Assembly: GCF_003201855.1 (NCBI RefSeq)
Contig: NZ_QJKI01000034.1
Location: 1-32,829 of the forward strand
DNA length: 32,829 nucleotides
DNA from: Rivihabitans pingtungensis
Lineage (GTDB): Bacteria; Pseudomonadota; Gammaproteobacteria; Burkholderiales; Aquaspirillaceae
Direction: 5' to 3'
Below the pieces are notes generated by a model. The model was not told where the DNA came from and searched no databases. It saw only the letters and a program-made list of their open reading frames with translations. The position numbers were made by a program, and so were the translations under genes. The stretch's first letter is position 1. The number at the start of each line of letters is the position of its first letter. Shown here one piece after another: positions 6,918-15,931 of the stretch.

Positions 6918-7472
6918 TCAGCCCTTCAAACGCTTAGCCACCTCAGTCACCCGCGCGCCATAGCGCTTGGCGGTGTCGATGTCGCCATCAGGAATCGCTT
7001 CGGCGCCAGCATCGGACGGGGCTTGCACCAGCAGGCCGACCGAGCCGCCCAGGTTGTTCACGTCGTTTCGGCTGGCGTTCAGCGTGTTGGAGGGCATCAA
7101 GCCCAGGCTGACCCAGATGCCGCCGTGCTGCGAGGCCAGGGTTTGCAGGTTGATCAGGGTGACTTGCTTGTCGCCGTTCAGGCTGGCGCTGACGGTGAAA
7201 CCGCCAAACACCTTGTCTTGCCAGGCGCGGGTGAACCAGGCTTTCGAGCTGGCGTCGGCAAACTTTTTGAACTGCCAGGGCACGCTGCCCATATAGGTGG
7301 GCGCACCAAAGATGATGGCGTCGGCGGCGGCCAGATCATCCCAGGCCGAATCCGGCACATTGCCTTCGCCGTCCACGGCAATCAGTTGCGCGCCCGCGCC
7401 CTCTGCCACGGCTTGCGCCACGCGCTGGGTGTGGCCATAACCGGAAAAATACACCACGACTGTTTTGCTCAT
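6918..7472 (-). CDS. Flavodoxin-family NAD(P)H:quinone oxidoreductase-like protein
   Basis: A 184-aa protein with a flavodoxin/WrbA-type fold. The FMN phosphate loop YFSGYGHTQRVAQAVAEGA is at residues ~8-27, IIFGAPTYMGSVPWQFKKF lies near residue 60, and LNGDKQVTLINLQTLASQHGG follows. Such proteins bind FMN and reduce quinones or other electrophiles with NAD(P)H. The ATG at 7472 is chosen because AAGGA sits upstream and residue 1 falls directly before the first beta strand; a longer in-frame extension to 7574 adds non-conserved sequence. An HxlR regulator lies 181 bp upstream in the same orientation, a common pairing for redox- or electrophile-responsive reductases. Confidence 0.82.
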   Translation of the reverse strand: MSKTVVVYFSGYGHTQRVAQAVAEGAGAQLIAVDGEGNVPDSAWDDLAAADAIIFGAPTYMGSVPWQFKKFADASSKAWFTRAWQDKVFGGFTVSASLNGDKQVTLINLQTLASQHGGIWVSLGLMPSNTLNASRNDVNNLGGSVGLLVQAPSDAGAEAIPDGDIDTAKRYGARVTEVAKRLKG

Positions 7473-7653
7473 TGCCTTGTCCTTGACTGGTCGGGCCACT
7501 GCGCCCGGAGAGAGAAAAAACCCGCGCCCGACAGCAGGCGAGGTGTGGCAACCATGGTATCCAGCAGAAACCAAGTGTTCAATGAGGCACTTTCAGGTGC
7601 TCAGGTTTCCCCAAGGAAACCACCCGGCGCGCGCGCAGGCCCACACCGCACGG

Positions 7654-8094
7654 TCAGGCCGGTGATGCGGGCGACAGCGCCGGGCGCGCGCCCATGCGAT
7701 GCACGCTGGCGGCCTGCGCGGCTGCCTGTTGGGCGGCGCTGTCGTAGGCGTTTTGCGCCGCCAGCACGGCGTCCATATTCAGTTCGGCCCAGTGGGTCAG
7801 CGCCGAGACGGTGTCGGTCAGCGTTTGCCCCAGCGGGGTCAGCGCGTATTCCACCGTCACCGGCGCGGTGGCGTGCACCGTGCGGCTGACCAGGCCGTCG
7901 CGCTCCAGCTTGCGCAGGGTTTGCGTCAGCACTTTTTGCGTGACGCGCTTGATGTCGCGCTTGAGGCTGTTAAAGCGCTGCGGGCCGTGTTTCAGCCGGT
8001 CCAGAATCAGCAAGGCCCATTTGTCGGCCAGCCGCTCCAGCACCAGCCGGGTGGGACAGCAGTCGTGATACACATCGTAGTCATAAGCGCACAT
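7654..8094 (-). CDS. HxlR-family transcriptional regulator
   Basis: A 146-aa protein with the HxlR winged helix: CPTRLVLERLADKWALLILD, then LKHGPQRFNSLKRDI, and VTQKVLTQTLRKLERDGLVSRTVH as recognition helix and wing, followed by VEYALTPLGQTL. The early cysteines (Cys2 and the CC before PTR) are typical of members that sense oxidants or quinones through thiols. The Ala-rich tail after residue ~110 is non-conserved. It probably controls the flavodoxin-family reductase downstream, which is inference from proximity. Confidence 0.88.
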   Translation of the reverse strand: MCAYDYDVYHDCCPTRLVLERLADKWALLILDRLKHGPQRFNSLKRDIKRVTQKVLTQTLRKLERDGLVSRTVHATAPVTVEYALTPLGQTLTDTVSALTHWAELNMDAVLAAQNAYDSAAQQAAAQAASVHRMGARPALSPASPA

Positions 8095-8148
8095 CAGCCG
8101 CTCCAGTGGTAGGGTTTAAGGTTTCCAGAATATACCAGCAGCGCGGTT

Positions 8149-9069
8149 TCAGCCACGCCGGCTGCCGCTCAAATGCGCCAGCCGCTCGCTCAAAAAATCA
8201 ATAAACACCCGCACCTTGGGCGACAGCCCGCGCCGGCTGGGGTAGACCGCGCCGATTTCGGTGGGCGGGCCTTCCCAGTCGGACAGCACCGGCAGCAGTT
8301 GGCCGGATTCGACTTCCGGGCGGATCAGGATCACCGGCAGCAGCGCCACGCCCAGGCCGGCCAGCGCGGCAAATTTGATCACGCCGGGGTCGTTGGCCAC
8401 CAGTTGCGGGGTGATGGCCAGCTCGCGCGCTTCGCCGTTTTGCCGGGCCAGCGGCCAGTAAAAACGGCCGTGGCGGCCCAGCCGGGACAAGGTCAGCGTG
8501 GGTCGGCGCGCCACTTCGTCCAGCGTGGCCGGCATGCCGGCGCGAGCCAGGTAGTCCGGGCTGGCGTACAGCGCCAGGCGGCTTTCCGCCAGATAGCGCA
8601 CCGCGCACGATGAATCCTCCAGCGGGCCGATGCGGATGGCCAGGTCAAAGCCTTCGGCCACCAGGTCCACCGCGTCGTTGCGCAGCTCCAGTTGCAGGCG
8701 GATGTCCGGGTAGCGGGCCATGAAATCCGGCACGATGGGCACCAGCGCACCCATGCCAAACGAAAACGACGCCGACACGCGCAGCTCGCCGCGCGGGGCG
8801 GAGTGCACGCGGCCCACAGCCAGGTCAGCGTCGGCGATGTCCTGCACGATGCGGCTGCAATACTCGTGATAAATCGCCCCGGCCTCGGTCAGCGCCACCC
8901 GTCGGGTGGTGCGCTGCAATAGCCGCGCGCCCAGGCGTTCTTCCAGCTCTTGCACCTTGCGGCTGACCGTGGTTTTCGGCAGGCCCAGCGCGCGCGAGGC
9001 GGCGATAAAGCTGCCGTGTTCCACCACTTTGGCGAACACCAGCAATTGGTTGAGATCTGCTTGCGACAT
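8149..9069 (-). CDS. LysR-family regulator, divergent from the efflux operon
   Basis: A 306-aa protein. Residues ~1-60 are the LysR helix-turn-helix (LNQLLVFAKVVEHGSFIAAS, then RALGLPKTTVSRKVQELEERLG). Residues ~90-300 are the periplasmic-binding-like effector domain, with GELRVSASFSFGMGALVPIV and FDLAIRIGPLEDSSC as in the AaeR/DmlR-like subgroup. It is transcribed away from the tripartite efflux operon across a 130-bp gap, the classical layout for a LysR protein controlling its divergent neighbour. The inducer is unknown. Confidence 0.9.
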   Translation of the reverse strand: MSQADLNQLLVFAKVVEHGSFIAASRALGLPKTTVSRKVQELEERLGARLLQRTTRRVALTEAGAIYHEYCSRIVQDIADADLAVGRVHSAPRGELRVSASFSFGMGALVPIVPDFMARYPDIRLQLELRNDAVDLVAEGFDLAIRIGPLEDSSCAVRYLAESRLALYASPDYLARAGMPATLDEVARRPTLTLSRLGRHGRFYWPLARQNGEARELAITPQLVANDPGVIKFAALAGLGVALLPVILIRPEVESGQLLPVLSDWEGPPTEIGAVYPSRRGLSPKVRVFIDFLSERLAHLSGSRRG

Positions 9070-9078
9070 CAGCCCACC

Positions 9079-9138
9079 CCGGCAAAGAAAACACGGTGAT
9101 TATCCCATCAACAGGACAATGTTTCCCATTTTTGCCGG
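9079..9138. promoter_or_regulatory. Inverted repeat in the LysR/efflux divergent region
   Basis: CCGGCAAA (9079-9086) and TTTGCCGG (9131-9138) form an exact 8-bp inverted repeat 44 bp apart, inside the region shared by the divergent lysR and efflux genes. It could hold LysR contact sites. No clear -35/-10 pair was found. Confidence 0.35.
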
Positions 9139-9199
9139 CTTATCCCGCCATAGCCAGCGGCGTAGAGTGTGGGCTTCCTGTTTTGGATGCTTGGCTATC

Positions 9200-10621
9200 A
9201 TGCGCTATGTGTTTTCTTGTCTTGCCGCCGCTGGCGCGCTGTGCCTGACGGCGTGCGCCGGGCCGGGCGCGCCGGCCTTGCCGCTGACCCCGCCGGCCAG
9301 CCTGTCCGGGCCCTTGGCCCAGGGTCAGGCGGCGTGGCCGCAAGGCGCGTGGTGGCGCGCGTTTGCCGACCCGCAGCTGGACGCCTTGATCGAGCGCGCG
9401 CTGGCCGATGCGCCGTCGATGCAGTTGGCGCGGGCGCGGCTGCGTCAGGCGGTGGCGGTGGGCGAGCAAGCCGGCGCCGCCTTGCTGCCTGGCGCAGCGC
9501 TGAACGCCGACGTCACCCGCCAGCGCTACAGCGAGCACGGCATGGTTCCGCCGCCGATGGCTGGCAGCTGGCGCACCTCGGGCCAGCTCAGCCTGGATTT
9601 TGCCTATGACCTGGATTTGGCCGGCGGCGAACACGCCCGTCGCGACGCCGCGCAAGACCGCGCCCAAGCCGCTGGCGCCGATGAAGCCGGCGCGCGCTTA
9701 TTGCTGTCCGCCGCGCTGACCCACGCTTATTGGGGGTTGGAGCGGCTGCACGCGCTGGCCAATCTGGCTGGCGAAAGCCAGGCCAGCGCCGAGCGCGCCG
9801 CCGCGCTGCTGGGCCAACGCCAGCGCGCGGGTCTGGCCCATGCTGGCGAGCTGGCCGCCGCGCAAAGCCAGGCCGCCGCCGCCCGGCAAGAGGCGCTGGC
9901 GCTGGCCGAGCAAATCACCCTGCAACGCCACGCCATTGCCGCCCTGGCCGGCCAGGGCCCGGCCTTGGCGAACACCCTGCACCGCCCGCAGCTGCGCGCA
10001 CCGGCGGGTGATGACTTGCCCACCGTGCTGCCGGCCGCGCTGCTGGGCCGCCGTCCGGATATTGTCGCCGCCCGTTGGCGGGTGGAGGCCGGCGGGCGCG
10101 AGGTGGACAGCGCGCGCGCGGCGTTTTACCCCAATATCAATCTGCTGAGCTTTATTGGCTATTCCGCCATTGGCATGAGCCAGCTCTTGCAATCAGCCAG
10201 CCGGGTGGCCGGACTGGGCCCGGCGCTGAGCCTGCCGCTGTTTGACGGCGGCGCCCGCCGCGCCGCGTTGGCCGGCGCCGAAGCTGGCCGCGACGCCCAG
10301 ATCGCCCAATACAACCAGACCGTGCTGGACGCGGTGCGCGAGGTAGCCGACCAGGCCGCCAGCCTGCGCGCGCTGGCCGCGCAATCCCGCCAAACCGACA
10401 CCGCCCAGACCCAGGCCGCCGCCGCCCGCCACAGCGCGCAAATGCGCGCCCGCGCCGGCCTGGCCAGCGAGCTGGACGCACTGGCGCTGGACGCCCCGTG
10501 GCTGGCCCAGCGCCGCCAGGCGGTGGAGCTCAACACCCGCCGCCAACAAGCCCGCGTCGGCCTGATCAAGGCCCTGGGCGGCGGTTATGCCTCATCTGAT
10601 TTTGCCGAGAACGCCCAATGA
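9200..10621 (+). CDS. Outer-membrane efflux lipoprotein (NodT/TolC family)
   Basis: A 473-aa outer-membrane factor of a tripartite pump. The start at 9200 gives a lipoprotein signal with the lipobox LTAC (Cys at about residue 19). The N-terminal motif AWWRAFADPQLDALIERALA and two repeated helical/strand halves follow; the second contains LLGRRPDIVAARWRVEAGGREVDSARAAFYPNI, a hallmark of NodT-type outer-membrane factors. It forms the exit duct for the adaptor and MFS pump encoded next; its stop overlaps the adaptor start (ATGA at 10618-10621). The C terminus (GLIKALGGGY) is the usual family ending. Confidence 0.9.
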   Translation: MRYVFSCLAAAGALCLTACAGPGAPALPLTPPASLSGPLAQGQAAWPQGAWWRAFADPQLDALIERALADAPSMQLARARLRQAVAVGEQAGAALLPGAALNADVTRQRYSEHGMVPPPMAGSWRTSGQLSLDFAYDLDLAGGEHARRDAAQDRAQAAGADEAGARLLLSAALTHAYWGLERLHALANLAGESQASAERAAALLGQRQRAGLAHAGELAAAQSQAAAARQEALALAEQITLQRHAIAALAGQGPALANTLHRPQLRAPAGDDLPTVLPAALLGRRPDIVAARWRVEAGGREVDSARAAFYPNINLLSFIGYSAIGMSQLLQSASRVAGLGPALSLPLFDGGARRAALAGAEAGRDAQIAQYNQTVLDAVREVADQAASLRALAAQSRQTDTAQTQAAAARHSAQMRARAGLASELDALALDAPWLAQRRQAVELNTRRQQARVGLIKALGGGYASSDFAENAQ

Positions 10622-11793
10622 CCGACGCTGCTTCTGCTGTTTCTTCCTCCCCGGCTGCGCCCGGCCGCCGCAAAACCCTGCTGCTGCGCATTGTCGCCGG
10701 CCTGGCGCTGGCCGGCGCCGCCTATGGCGCCTGGTGGGGCCTGGTTGCCCGCCATTACCAACACACCGACAACGCCTATGTCGGCGGCAATCTGGTGCAG
10801 ATCACCCCGCAAACCAGCGGCACGGTGCTCAGCATCCTGGCCGACGACACGGATTTTGTTGCCGCCGGCCAGCCGCTGGTCAAGCTCGACCCGGCCGATG
10901 CCGAGGTGGCGCTGGCGCAGGCCGAGGCCGACCTGGCCCAGCAGGTGCGGCAAAGCCGCGCGCTGTTTGCCAACCGCGCCGCCAGCGCCGCGCTGCTGGC
11001 GCAACGGCAAAGCGAGCTGAGCCGCGCCGAAGACGACCTCAAGCGCCGGCAAGCCGCTGGCGGCGAGGCGGTGGCCGGCGAAGAGCTGGCCCACGCCAGC
11101 GCCGCCGTGGCCAATGCCCGCGCCGCGCTCAGCGCCGCCAAAGAACAACTGGCCGCCAGCGCGGCGCAAACCGAAAATGCCAGCCCGGAAAATCACCCGG
11201 CGGTGGCGCGCGCCGCCGCACGGGTGCGCGAGGCCTATCTGGCGCTCAGCCGCGCCACCCTGCCGGCGCCAGTGGCCGGCTATGTGGCCAAGCGCGGCGT
11301 GCAGGTGGGCCAGCGCGTGCAGCCGGGCGCGCCGCTGATGGCCATCGTGCCACTGAATTCGCTGTGGGTGGACGCCAACTTCAAAGAAAGCCAGCTGGCC
11401 GGCATGCGCATTGGCCAGCCCGTCACCCTGCACGCCGATATTTATGGCGGCAGCGTCACCTACCACGGCAAGGTGGCCGGCCTGGGCGCGGGCACTGGCG
11501 GGGTGTTCTCGCTGTTGCCGGCGCAAAACGCCACCGGCAACTGGATCAAGGTGGTGCAGCGCGTGCCGGTGCGCATCACCCTCGACCCGAAAGAACTGAG
11601 CGAACACCCGTTGCGGGTGGGGCTGTCGATGCTGGCCGAAGTAGACCAACATGACCAATCCGGCCCGGCGCTGGCCACCGCACCGCGCCAGGCCCCGGCG
11701 CAAAGCACCACCGCCTTTGCCGGCGCCGATCAGGCCGCGCAGGCGCGCATTGCCCGCATCATTGCCGACAATCTGGGCAAGGACCGCTCATGA
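10618..11793 (+). CDS. emrA: HlyD/EmrA-family periplasmic adaptor of an MFS efflux pump
   Basis: A 391-aa membrane-fusion protein. A single N-terminal membrane anchor lies at about residues 20-45 (LLLRIVAGLALAGAAYGAWW). The lipoyl half-motif TDNAYVGGNLVQITPQTSGTV, a coiled-coil hairpin of Ala/Gln/Arg-rich helices (~90-210), the second lipoyl half (ATLPAPVAGYVAKRG) and the beta-barrel (LNSLWVDANFKESQL) follow in the EmrA order. It links the MFS transporter to the outer-membrane factor. It overlaps both neighbours by 4 nt, so the three subunits are co-translated. Confidence 0.9.
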   Translation: MTDAASAVSSSPAAPGRRKTLLLRIVAGLALAGAAYGAWWGLVARHYQHTDNAYVGGNLVQITPQTSGTVLSILADDTDFVAAGQPLVKLDPADAEVALAQAEADLAQQVRQSRALFANRAASAALLAQRQSELSRAEDDLKRRQAAGGEAVAGEELAHASAAVANARAALSAAKEQLAASAAQTENASPENHPAVARAAARVREAYLALSRATLPAPVAGYVAKRGVQVGQRVQPGAPLMAIVPLNSLWVDANFKESQLAGMRIGQPVTLHADIYGGSVTYHGKVAGLGAGTGGVFSLLPAQNATGNWIKVVQRVPVRITLDPKELSEHPLRVGLSMLAEVDQHDQSGPALATAPRQAPAQSTTAFAGADQAAQARIARIIADNLGKDRS

Positions 11794-13334
11794 ACGCCCC
11801 GGCGTCCCATCCGCCGTTGAGCGGCACAAAACTGCTGCTGGGCACGGTGGCGCTGTCGCTGGCCACCTTTATGAATGTGCTGGACACCACCATCGCCAAT
11901 GTGTCGATTCCGGCGATTTCTGGCGACCTGGGCGTGTCCTCCTCGCAGGGCACCTGGGTGATTACCTCGTTTGCCGTGGCCAACGCCATCGCCGTGCCGC
12001 TGACCGGCTGGCTGACCCAGCGTTTTGGCCAGGTGCGTTTGTTCATCACCTCGGTGCTGTTGTTTGTGCTGGCCTCGCTGCTGTGCGGGCTGGCCCCCAA
12101 TCTGGAAATGCTGATTGCTTTTCGGGTGCTGCAAGGCGCGGTGGCCGGGCCGATGATTCCGCTGTCGCAGGCGCTGTTGCTCAGCTCGTATCCGCCGGCC
12201 AAAAGCGGCATGGCGCTGGCCATGTGGTCGATGACCACCATGGTGGCGCCAGTGATCGGGCCGATTCTGGGCGGCTGGCTGTCGGATAATGTGTCCTGGC
12301 CGTGGATTTTTTATATCAATGTGCCGTTTGGCCTGCTGGCCGCCTGGGCCACCTGGCGGATTTACCAAGACCGCGACAGCCCCACCCGCCAGCTGCCCAT
12401 CGACAAGATTGGCCTGGTGCTGCTGGTGCTGTGGGTGGGCGCTTTGCAGATCATGCTGGACAAGGGCAAGGAGCTGGATTGGTTTAACTCCGGCGAGATT
12501 GTCGCGCTGGGCCTGGTGGCGCTGGTGAGCTTTGTGCTGTTTTTGGTGTGGGAGCTGACCGAGGCGCACCCGGTGGTGGATTTATCTTTGTTCACCCGGC
12601 GCAATTTTGTCACCGGCACGCTGACGCTGTCGGTGGCGTATTCGCTGTTTTTTGGCGGCATTCTGATTATTCCGCTGTGGCTGCAAACGCAAATGGGCTA
12701 CACCGCCACCCTGGCCGGCCTTACCGCCGCGCCAGTAGGCATTTTGGCCCTGCTGCTCTCGCCAGTGATTGGCAAGCTTTTGCCCCGGCTGGATGCGCGG
12801 GCGATTGCCAGCGTGTCGTTTGTGGTGCTGGCCACGGTGTCGTTCATGCGCGCCGGCTTCACCACTGGCGCAGACAACTTCACCGTGATGCTGCCGCAAA
12901 TCGTGCTGGGCGCCGGCATGGCCACGCTGTTTTTGCCGCTGACGGCGATTTTATTGTCCGGCCTGCACCCCAGCCGCATCCCGGCGGCGTCTGGCTTGTC
13001 CAACTTCTGCCGGATCACCGCCGGCGCCTTTGGCGCCTCAATCGCCACCACGGTATGGGAAGACCGCACCACCCTGCACCACGCGCAATTGGTCGAGCAG
13101 ATCACGCCGTTTCATCCGGCGGCCACGCAAGCGCGCGACGGCTTGATGGGCGCGGGGCTCAGCCCGGAGCAAAGCCTGGCCACGCTGGACCGGCTGGTCA
13201 CCGGCCAGGCCGGGGTGCTGGCGGCCAATGAGTATTTTTGGCTGTCGGGGTTTTTGTTTCTTACCCTGCTGGCGCTGGTGTGGCTGGCGCGGCCGCAGGC
13301 CAGGGTGGCAGTGGGGCCGGGGGCGGATCATTAA
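11790..13334 (+). CDS. emrB: EmrB/QacA-type (DHA2) MFS drug efflux transporter
   Basis: A 514-aa polytopic protein of the 14-helix DHA2 class. The helix-1 motif LDTTIANVSIPAISGDLG, motif A region TGWLTQRFGQVRLF and motif C-like APVIGPILGGWL are present. It uses the proton gradient to expel hydrophobic drugs or toxic metabolites through the adaptor and outer-membrane factor encoded directly upstream. The divergent LysR protein (8149-9069) probably controls the operon. The substrate cannot be predicted. The stop lies 5 bp before the intergenic repeat at 13340. Confidence 0.92.
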   Translation: MNAPASHPPLSGTKLLLGTVALSLATFMNVLDTTIANVSIPAISGDLGVSSSQGTWVITSFAVANAIAVPLTGWLTQRFGQVRLFITSVLLFVLASLLCGLAPNLEMLIAFRVLQGAVAGPMIPLSQALLLSSYPPAKSGMALAMWSMTTMVAPVIGPILGGWLSDNVSWPWIFYINVPFGLLAAWATWRIYQDRDSPTRQLPIDKIGLVLLVLWVGALQIMLDKGKELDWFNSGEIVALGLVALVSFVLFLVWELTEAHPVVDLSLFTRRNFVTGTLTLSVAYSLFFGGILIIPLWLQTQMGYTATLAGLTAAPVGILALLLSPVIGKLLPRLDARAIASVSFVVLATVSFMRAGFTTGADNFTVMLPQIVLGAGMATLFLPLTAILLSGLHPSRIPAASGLSNFCRITAGAFGASIATTVWEDRTTLHHAQLVEQITPFHPAATQARDGLMGAGLSPEQSLATLDRLVTGQAGVLAANEYFWLSGFLFLTLLALVWLARPQARVAVGPGADH

Positions 13335-13339
13335 GCGCG

Positions 13340-13442
13340 GCTCACAAAACCCGCCTGGCGTTATTGCGCGGCCTTGCCGTACTGCTTTGTATGGTGTGCG
13401 GCCGCGCGCTTGGTCAGGACCGCTGCACCGGGTTTTGTGAGC
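13340..13442. repeat. 103-bp intergenic repeat, copy 1 (complete, with inverted termini)
   Basis: It begins GCTCACAAAACCCG (13340-13353) and ends CGGGTTTTGTGAGC (13429-13442), a perfect 14-bp terminal inverted repeat around a 75-bp GC-rich core. The core (CTGGCGTT, then CTTGCCGTAC) recurs in copies 2-4. It carries no plausible gene. It resembles a MITE- or REP-like dispersed element; it may also act as a terminator for the efflux operon. Confidence 0.75.
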
Positions 13443-13497
13443 GACTCCAAGGGTTGCCCCCCAAACTCAGCGCAGCGGGGAGGCCCACGCCTCACCG

Positions 13498-13920
13498 CTA
13501 CCGCTCTTTCACCTCCACCCCGCGACACCACAGCTGCTTCCAGCGCGATACCTTCTCGGCAGCCGACAGGGTTTTTGGCGACACCACCACGCTGTCGGCA
13601 AAGCCTGGCTCGCCATCCAGCACGCGCACATTCACCGTGGCGTAACGGTGGCCCACGGCCTCGTACATCACCCCAATCAGTACCCCGCAATGGGTGCAAT
13701 ACACACACTGCGCCTTGGCGCTGCCCTGACGATACAAACCCAGCGCGCCAGGGCGGGCACGGATGCGCAGCGCGCCGTCCGGGTCGGACACATAGGCGGC
13801 GGCATGCTTGCGGCAAAAATCACAGTCACAGGCACGCGGCTGATAGCTGGCCGGTGGTTGGGGTAGTTGAAGTTCCAGTTGAATGGCCTGGCAATGGCAC
13901 TGGCCGCTGAGTCGATACAT
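13498..13920 (-). CDS. GFA-family (glutathione-dependent formaldehyde-activating-like) zinc protein
   Basis: A 140-aa protein with the cysteine pattern of the GFA/CENP-V fold: GQCHCQAIQLELQ at the N terminus, RACDCDFCRKHAAAYVSDPD, then CVYCTHCGVLIGV. These cysteines bind zinc. The family includes formaldehyde-activating and S-hydroxymethylglutathione-related proteins, but most members have no proven reaction. The start at 13920 is the ATG directly before the conserved YRLSGQCHC; upstream sequence in frame is non-conserved. The gene sits between two intergenic repeat copies (13340 and 13957), which suggests a stand-alone unit. Confidence 0.82.
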   Translation of the reverse strand: MYRLSGQCHCQAIQLELQLPQPPASYQPRACDCDFCRKHAAAYVSDPDGALRIRARPGALGLYRQGSAKAQCVYCTHCGVLIGVMYEAVGHRYATVNVRVLDGEPGFADSVVVSPKTLSAAEKVSRWKQLWCRGVEVKER

Positions 13921-13956
13921 CGGAACGCTGCCTTTCTGTGGGCGTAGATAAGCGCC

Positions 13957-14012
13957 GCTCACATGCCCCTCTCGGCGTGGTGACGCGGCCTGGCCGTATT
14001 GCTTTGTACTGT
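13957..14012. repeat. Intergenic repeat, copy 2 (left half only)
   Basis: It starts GCTCAC and carries GGCGTGGTGACGCGGCCTGG, then CCGTATTGCTTTGTA, aligning with the left half of copy 1 (GGCCTTGCCGTACTGCTTTG). The right half and right terminus are missing. Confidence 0.6.
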
Positions 14013-14027
14013 CGCGCCCGTCGCCCA

Positions 14028-14948
14028 TTACGGCCGGCGACGACGCACGGTGCTTTCCCGCAGGTGCTGCCACAGCATATTCACCAGTGGTTTGCTGCTG
14101 CGGTGTTCGCGGTACAGGCGGATTTCCATATTCAGTTGCCAGCGGGCGTCGCCGGCCACCGCCAGCTGGCCGCGCTCCACTTCGCCGCACACTGCGCTGT
14201 CGGGCAAGAACGCCAGGCCGTGGCCTTCCAGCACCATGCTTTTCAGGCCTTCGGCCATATCGGTTTCGTAGCAGGGGGTGAGGTGGAGGATTTCTTCGCC
14301 ATTGGCCACCATCAGCGCCACCATGCGCTCCAGGTAGGCGCCGGCGGCGTAGGCCAGAAACGGGATGGGCTGTTGCGGGCTGCCGGGCAGGCTGAAGGCC
14401 GGCTGGCCGCTGGCGGTGCGGCGGGCGTAGGGGCGCAGGGTTTCTTCGCCCAGGGCTAGCATATCGTAGCGCGCGGGGTCGAGCAGCACCGGCTGGTGCG
14501 GGTGGTGGTAGCACAGCAGCACATCGCAGCTGCCGCTTTCCAGCGCCATCACCGCGTCGTGCACATTGCCGGCGGTCAGCCGGGTGCTGAATTCGCCGCA
14601 GCCGCGCTTGACCTCGGTCAGCCACTTGGGAAAGAAGGTCAGCGCCAGATTATGCGGCACGGCGATGTTCAGCGTGTCTGGCGGGGCGGATTGCTGGCCA
14701 CGCAGCAGGGCGCGGGCGTGGTTGAGCTGGGCGATGATTTCCAGCGCCTGGCCATGAAACAGCTCGCCGGCCGGGGTCAGCCGGGTGGGGTAGGCGGTGC
14801 GGTCGATCAAGTCCACGCCCAGCCAGCTTTCCAGCGAGCGGATGCGGCGGGAGAACGCCGGCTGGGTGACATGGCGCAACTCGGCCGAGCGGGAAAAACT
14901 ATGGGTTTCGGCCAGACTGATGAAGTCTTCCAGCCATTTCAGATCCAT
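14028..14948 (-). CDS. LysR-family regulator resembling HypT (YjiE)
   Basis: A 306-aa LysR protein. The DNA-binding domain (WLEDFISLAETHSFSRSAEL, then RHVTQPAFSRRIRSLE) closely follows the HypT pattern, in which W-L-x-D-F and SQPAFSRRIRALE are conserved. The C-terminal domain has GHGLAFLPDSAVCGEVERGQ and ends with LVNMLWQHLRE, again as in HypT/YjiE. HypT in Escherichia coli responds to hypochlorite by methionine oxidation; whether this homologue does so is inference. It is flanked by repeat copies 2 and 3 and has no obvious operon partner. Confidence 0.85.
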   Translation of the reverse strand: MDLKWLEDFISLAETHSFSRSAELRHVTQPAFSRRIRSLESWLGVDLIDRTAYPTRLTPAGELFHGQALEIIAQLNHARALLRGQQSAPPDTLNIAVPHNLALTFFPKWLTEVKRGCGEFSTRLTAGNVHDAVMALESGSCDVLLCYHHPHQPVLLDPARYDMLALGEETLRPYARRTASGQPAFSLPGSPQQPIPFLAYAAGAYLERMVALMVANGEEILHLTPCYETDMAEGLKSMVLEGHGLAFLPDSAVCGEVERGQLAVAGDARWQLNMEIRLYREHRSSKPLVNMLWQHLRESTVRRRRP

Positions 14949-15034
14949 CGGGGCAGCCTGTGGTCAACGCGCGAAGCACAAAGGCATGCAGCCTAGTCGC
15001 TTGCGGGCAATCCGGCAATGGCTGCGTCCGTGTC

Positions 15035-15112
15035 GAGCGCAAAACCCTCTGGCGTTGTGGTGTGCGCTTGCCGTACTGCCCGCCCTGTCTGCGCTCACAC
15101 GCCTGGGCAGGG
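15035..15112. repeat. Intergenic repeat, copy 3 (right terminus lost)
   Basis: It reads GAGCGCAAAACCCTCTGGCG, then TTGTGGTGTGCGCTTGCCGT, and later CTGTCTGCGCTCACACGCCT, matching copies 1 and 4. It runs up to the moeB stop codon at 15113 and lacks the right inverted terminus. Confidence 0.6.
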
Positions 15113-15865
15113 TCAGTGCGCGCCGCCACACACCGGGCAGGCCGGATCGCGCGCCAGTTGCATATGCCGCCAGTCGCCGCTGAGGCCGTCGTAAATCGAC
15201 AGGCGGTTGACCGCGTGCGAGGCGATGCCCAGCAGCAGCTTGAGCGCCTCCGCCGCCTGCATGCAGCCGATGATGCCCACCAGCGGGGCAAACACGCCAA
15301 AGGTAGCGCATGGGCCGTCGCTGCCGTCGCCAGTGTCGGGAAACAGGCAGTGATAACACGGCGCATCGTGCTGGCGCGGGTCGAACACCGCCAGTTGGCC
15401 ATCAAAGCGCACCGCCGCGCCCGACACCAGCGGCGTGCGCGCCGCCACGCAGGCGGCGTTGACGGCGTGGCGGGTGACAAAATTGTCGGAGCAATCCAGC
15501 ACCACATCGGCCTTGGCCACCGCCTCGGCCAGCGCGGCGGCGTCCATGCGCTGGGCCAGCGCCTGCACCCGCACGTCCGGGTTGAGCTTGCCCAGCCGGC
15601 GCGCGGCGGATTCCACCTTGAGCTGACCCAGGCTGTCGATGTCGTGGACGATCTGGCGTTGCAGATTGGTCAGCTCGACCACGTCGTTGTCGCACAGGGT
15701 GAGCGTGCCCACGCCGGCCGAGGCCAGATACATGGCCACTGGCGAGCCCAGGCCGCCCACGCCAATCACCAGGGCGTGGCTGTCCAGCAGGGTGGTCTGG
15801 CCGGTGATGTCTACTTGGGGCAGCAGGATGTGGCGGCTGTAGCGCAGCAGTTGTTGGTCGTTCAT
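15113..15865 (-). CDS. moeB: Molybdopterin-synthase adenylyltransferase / ThiF-HesA-MoeB family
   Basis: A 250-aa protein, the usual MoeB length. It has the E1-like opening NDQQLLRYSRHILLPQVDI, the nucleotide-binding loop VIGVGGLGSPVAMYLASAGV, DNDVVELTNLQRQIVH, the DCSDNF motif, and CATFGVFAPLVGIIG. Two zinc Cys pairs are seen (CYHC and CPVC). MoeB adenylates the C terminus of MoaD for molybdenum-cofactor synthesis; ThiF does the same for ThiS. No molybdopterin or thiamine genes are nearby, so the partner is unresolved. The start at 15865 fits the family N terminus; no strong ribosome site is visible. Confidence 0.88.
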   Translation of the reverse strand: MNDQQLLRYSRHILLPQVDITGQTTLLDSHALVIGVGGLGSPVAMYLASAGVGTLTLCDNDVVELTNLQRQIVHDIDSLGQLKVESAARRLGKLNPDVRVQALAQRMDAAALAEAVAKADVVLDCSDNFVTRHAVNAACVAARTPLVSGAAVRFDGQLAVFDPRQHDAPCYHCLFPDTGDGSDGPCATFGVFAPLVGIIGCMQAAEALKLLLGIASHAVNRLSIYDGLSGDWRHMQLARDPACPVCGGAH

Positions 15866-15931
15866 GGCGGAGAAAGCGGCAGGTAAAACCGGCACTGTAG
15901 CGCGGGTGGGGCGGGATTTCGAGCGGCAGGC

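Noticed and set aside
13340..13442. Reading the 103-bp repeat as a simple rho-independent terminator
   Set aside because: The inverted termini are 75 bp apart, no T tract follows, and the whole length recurs elsewhere, so a dispersed element fits better.
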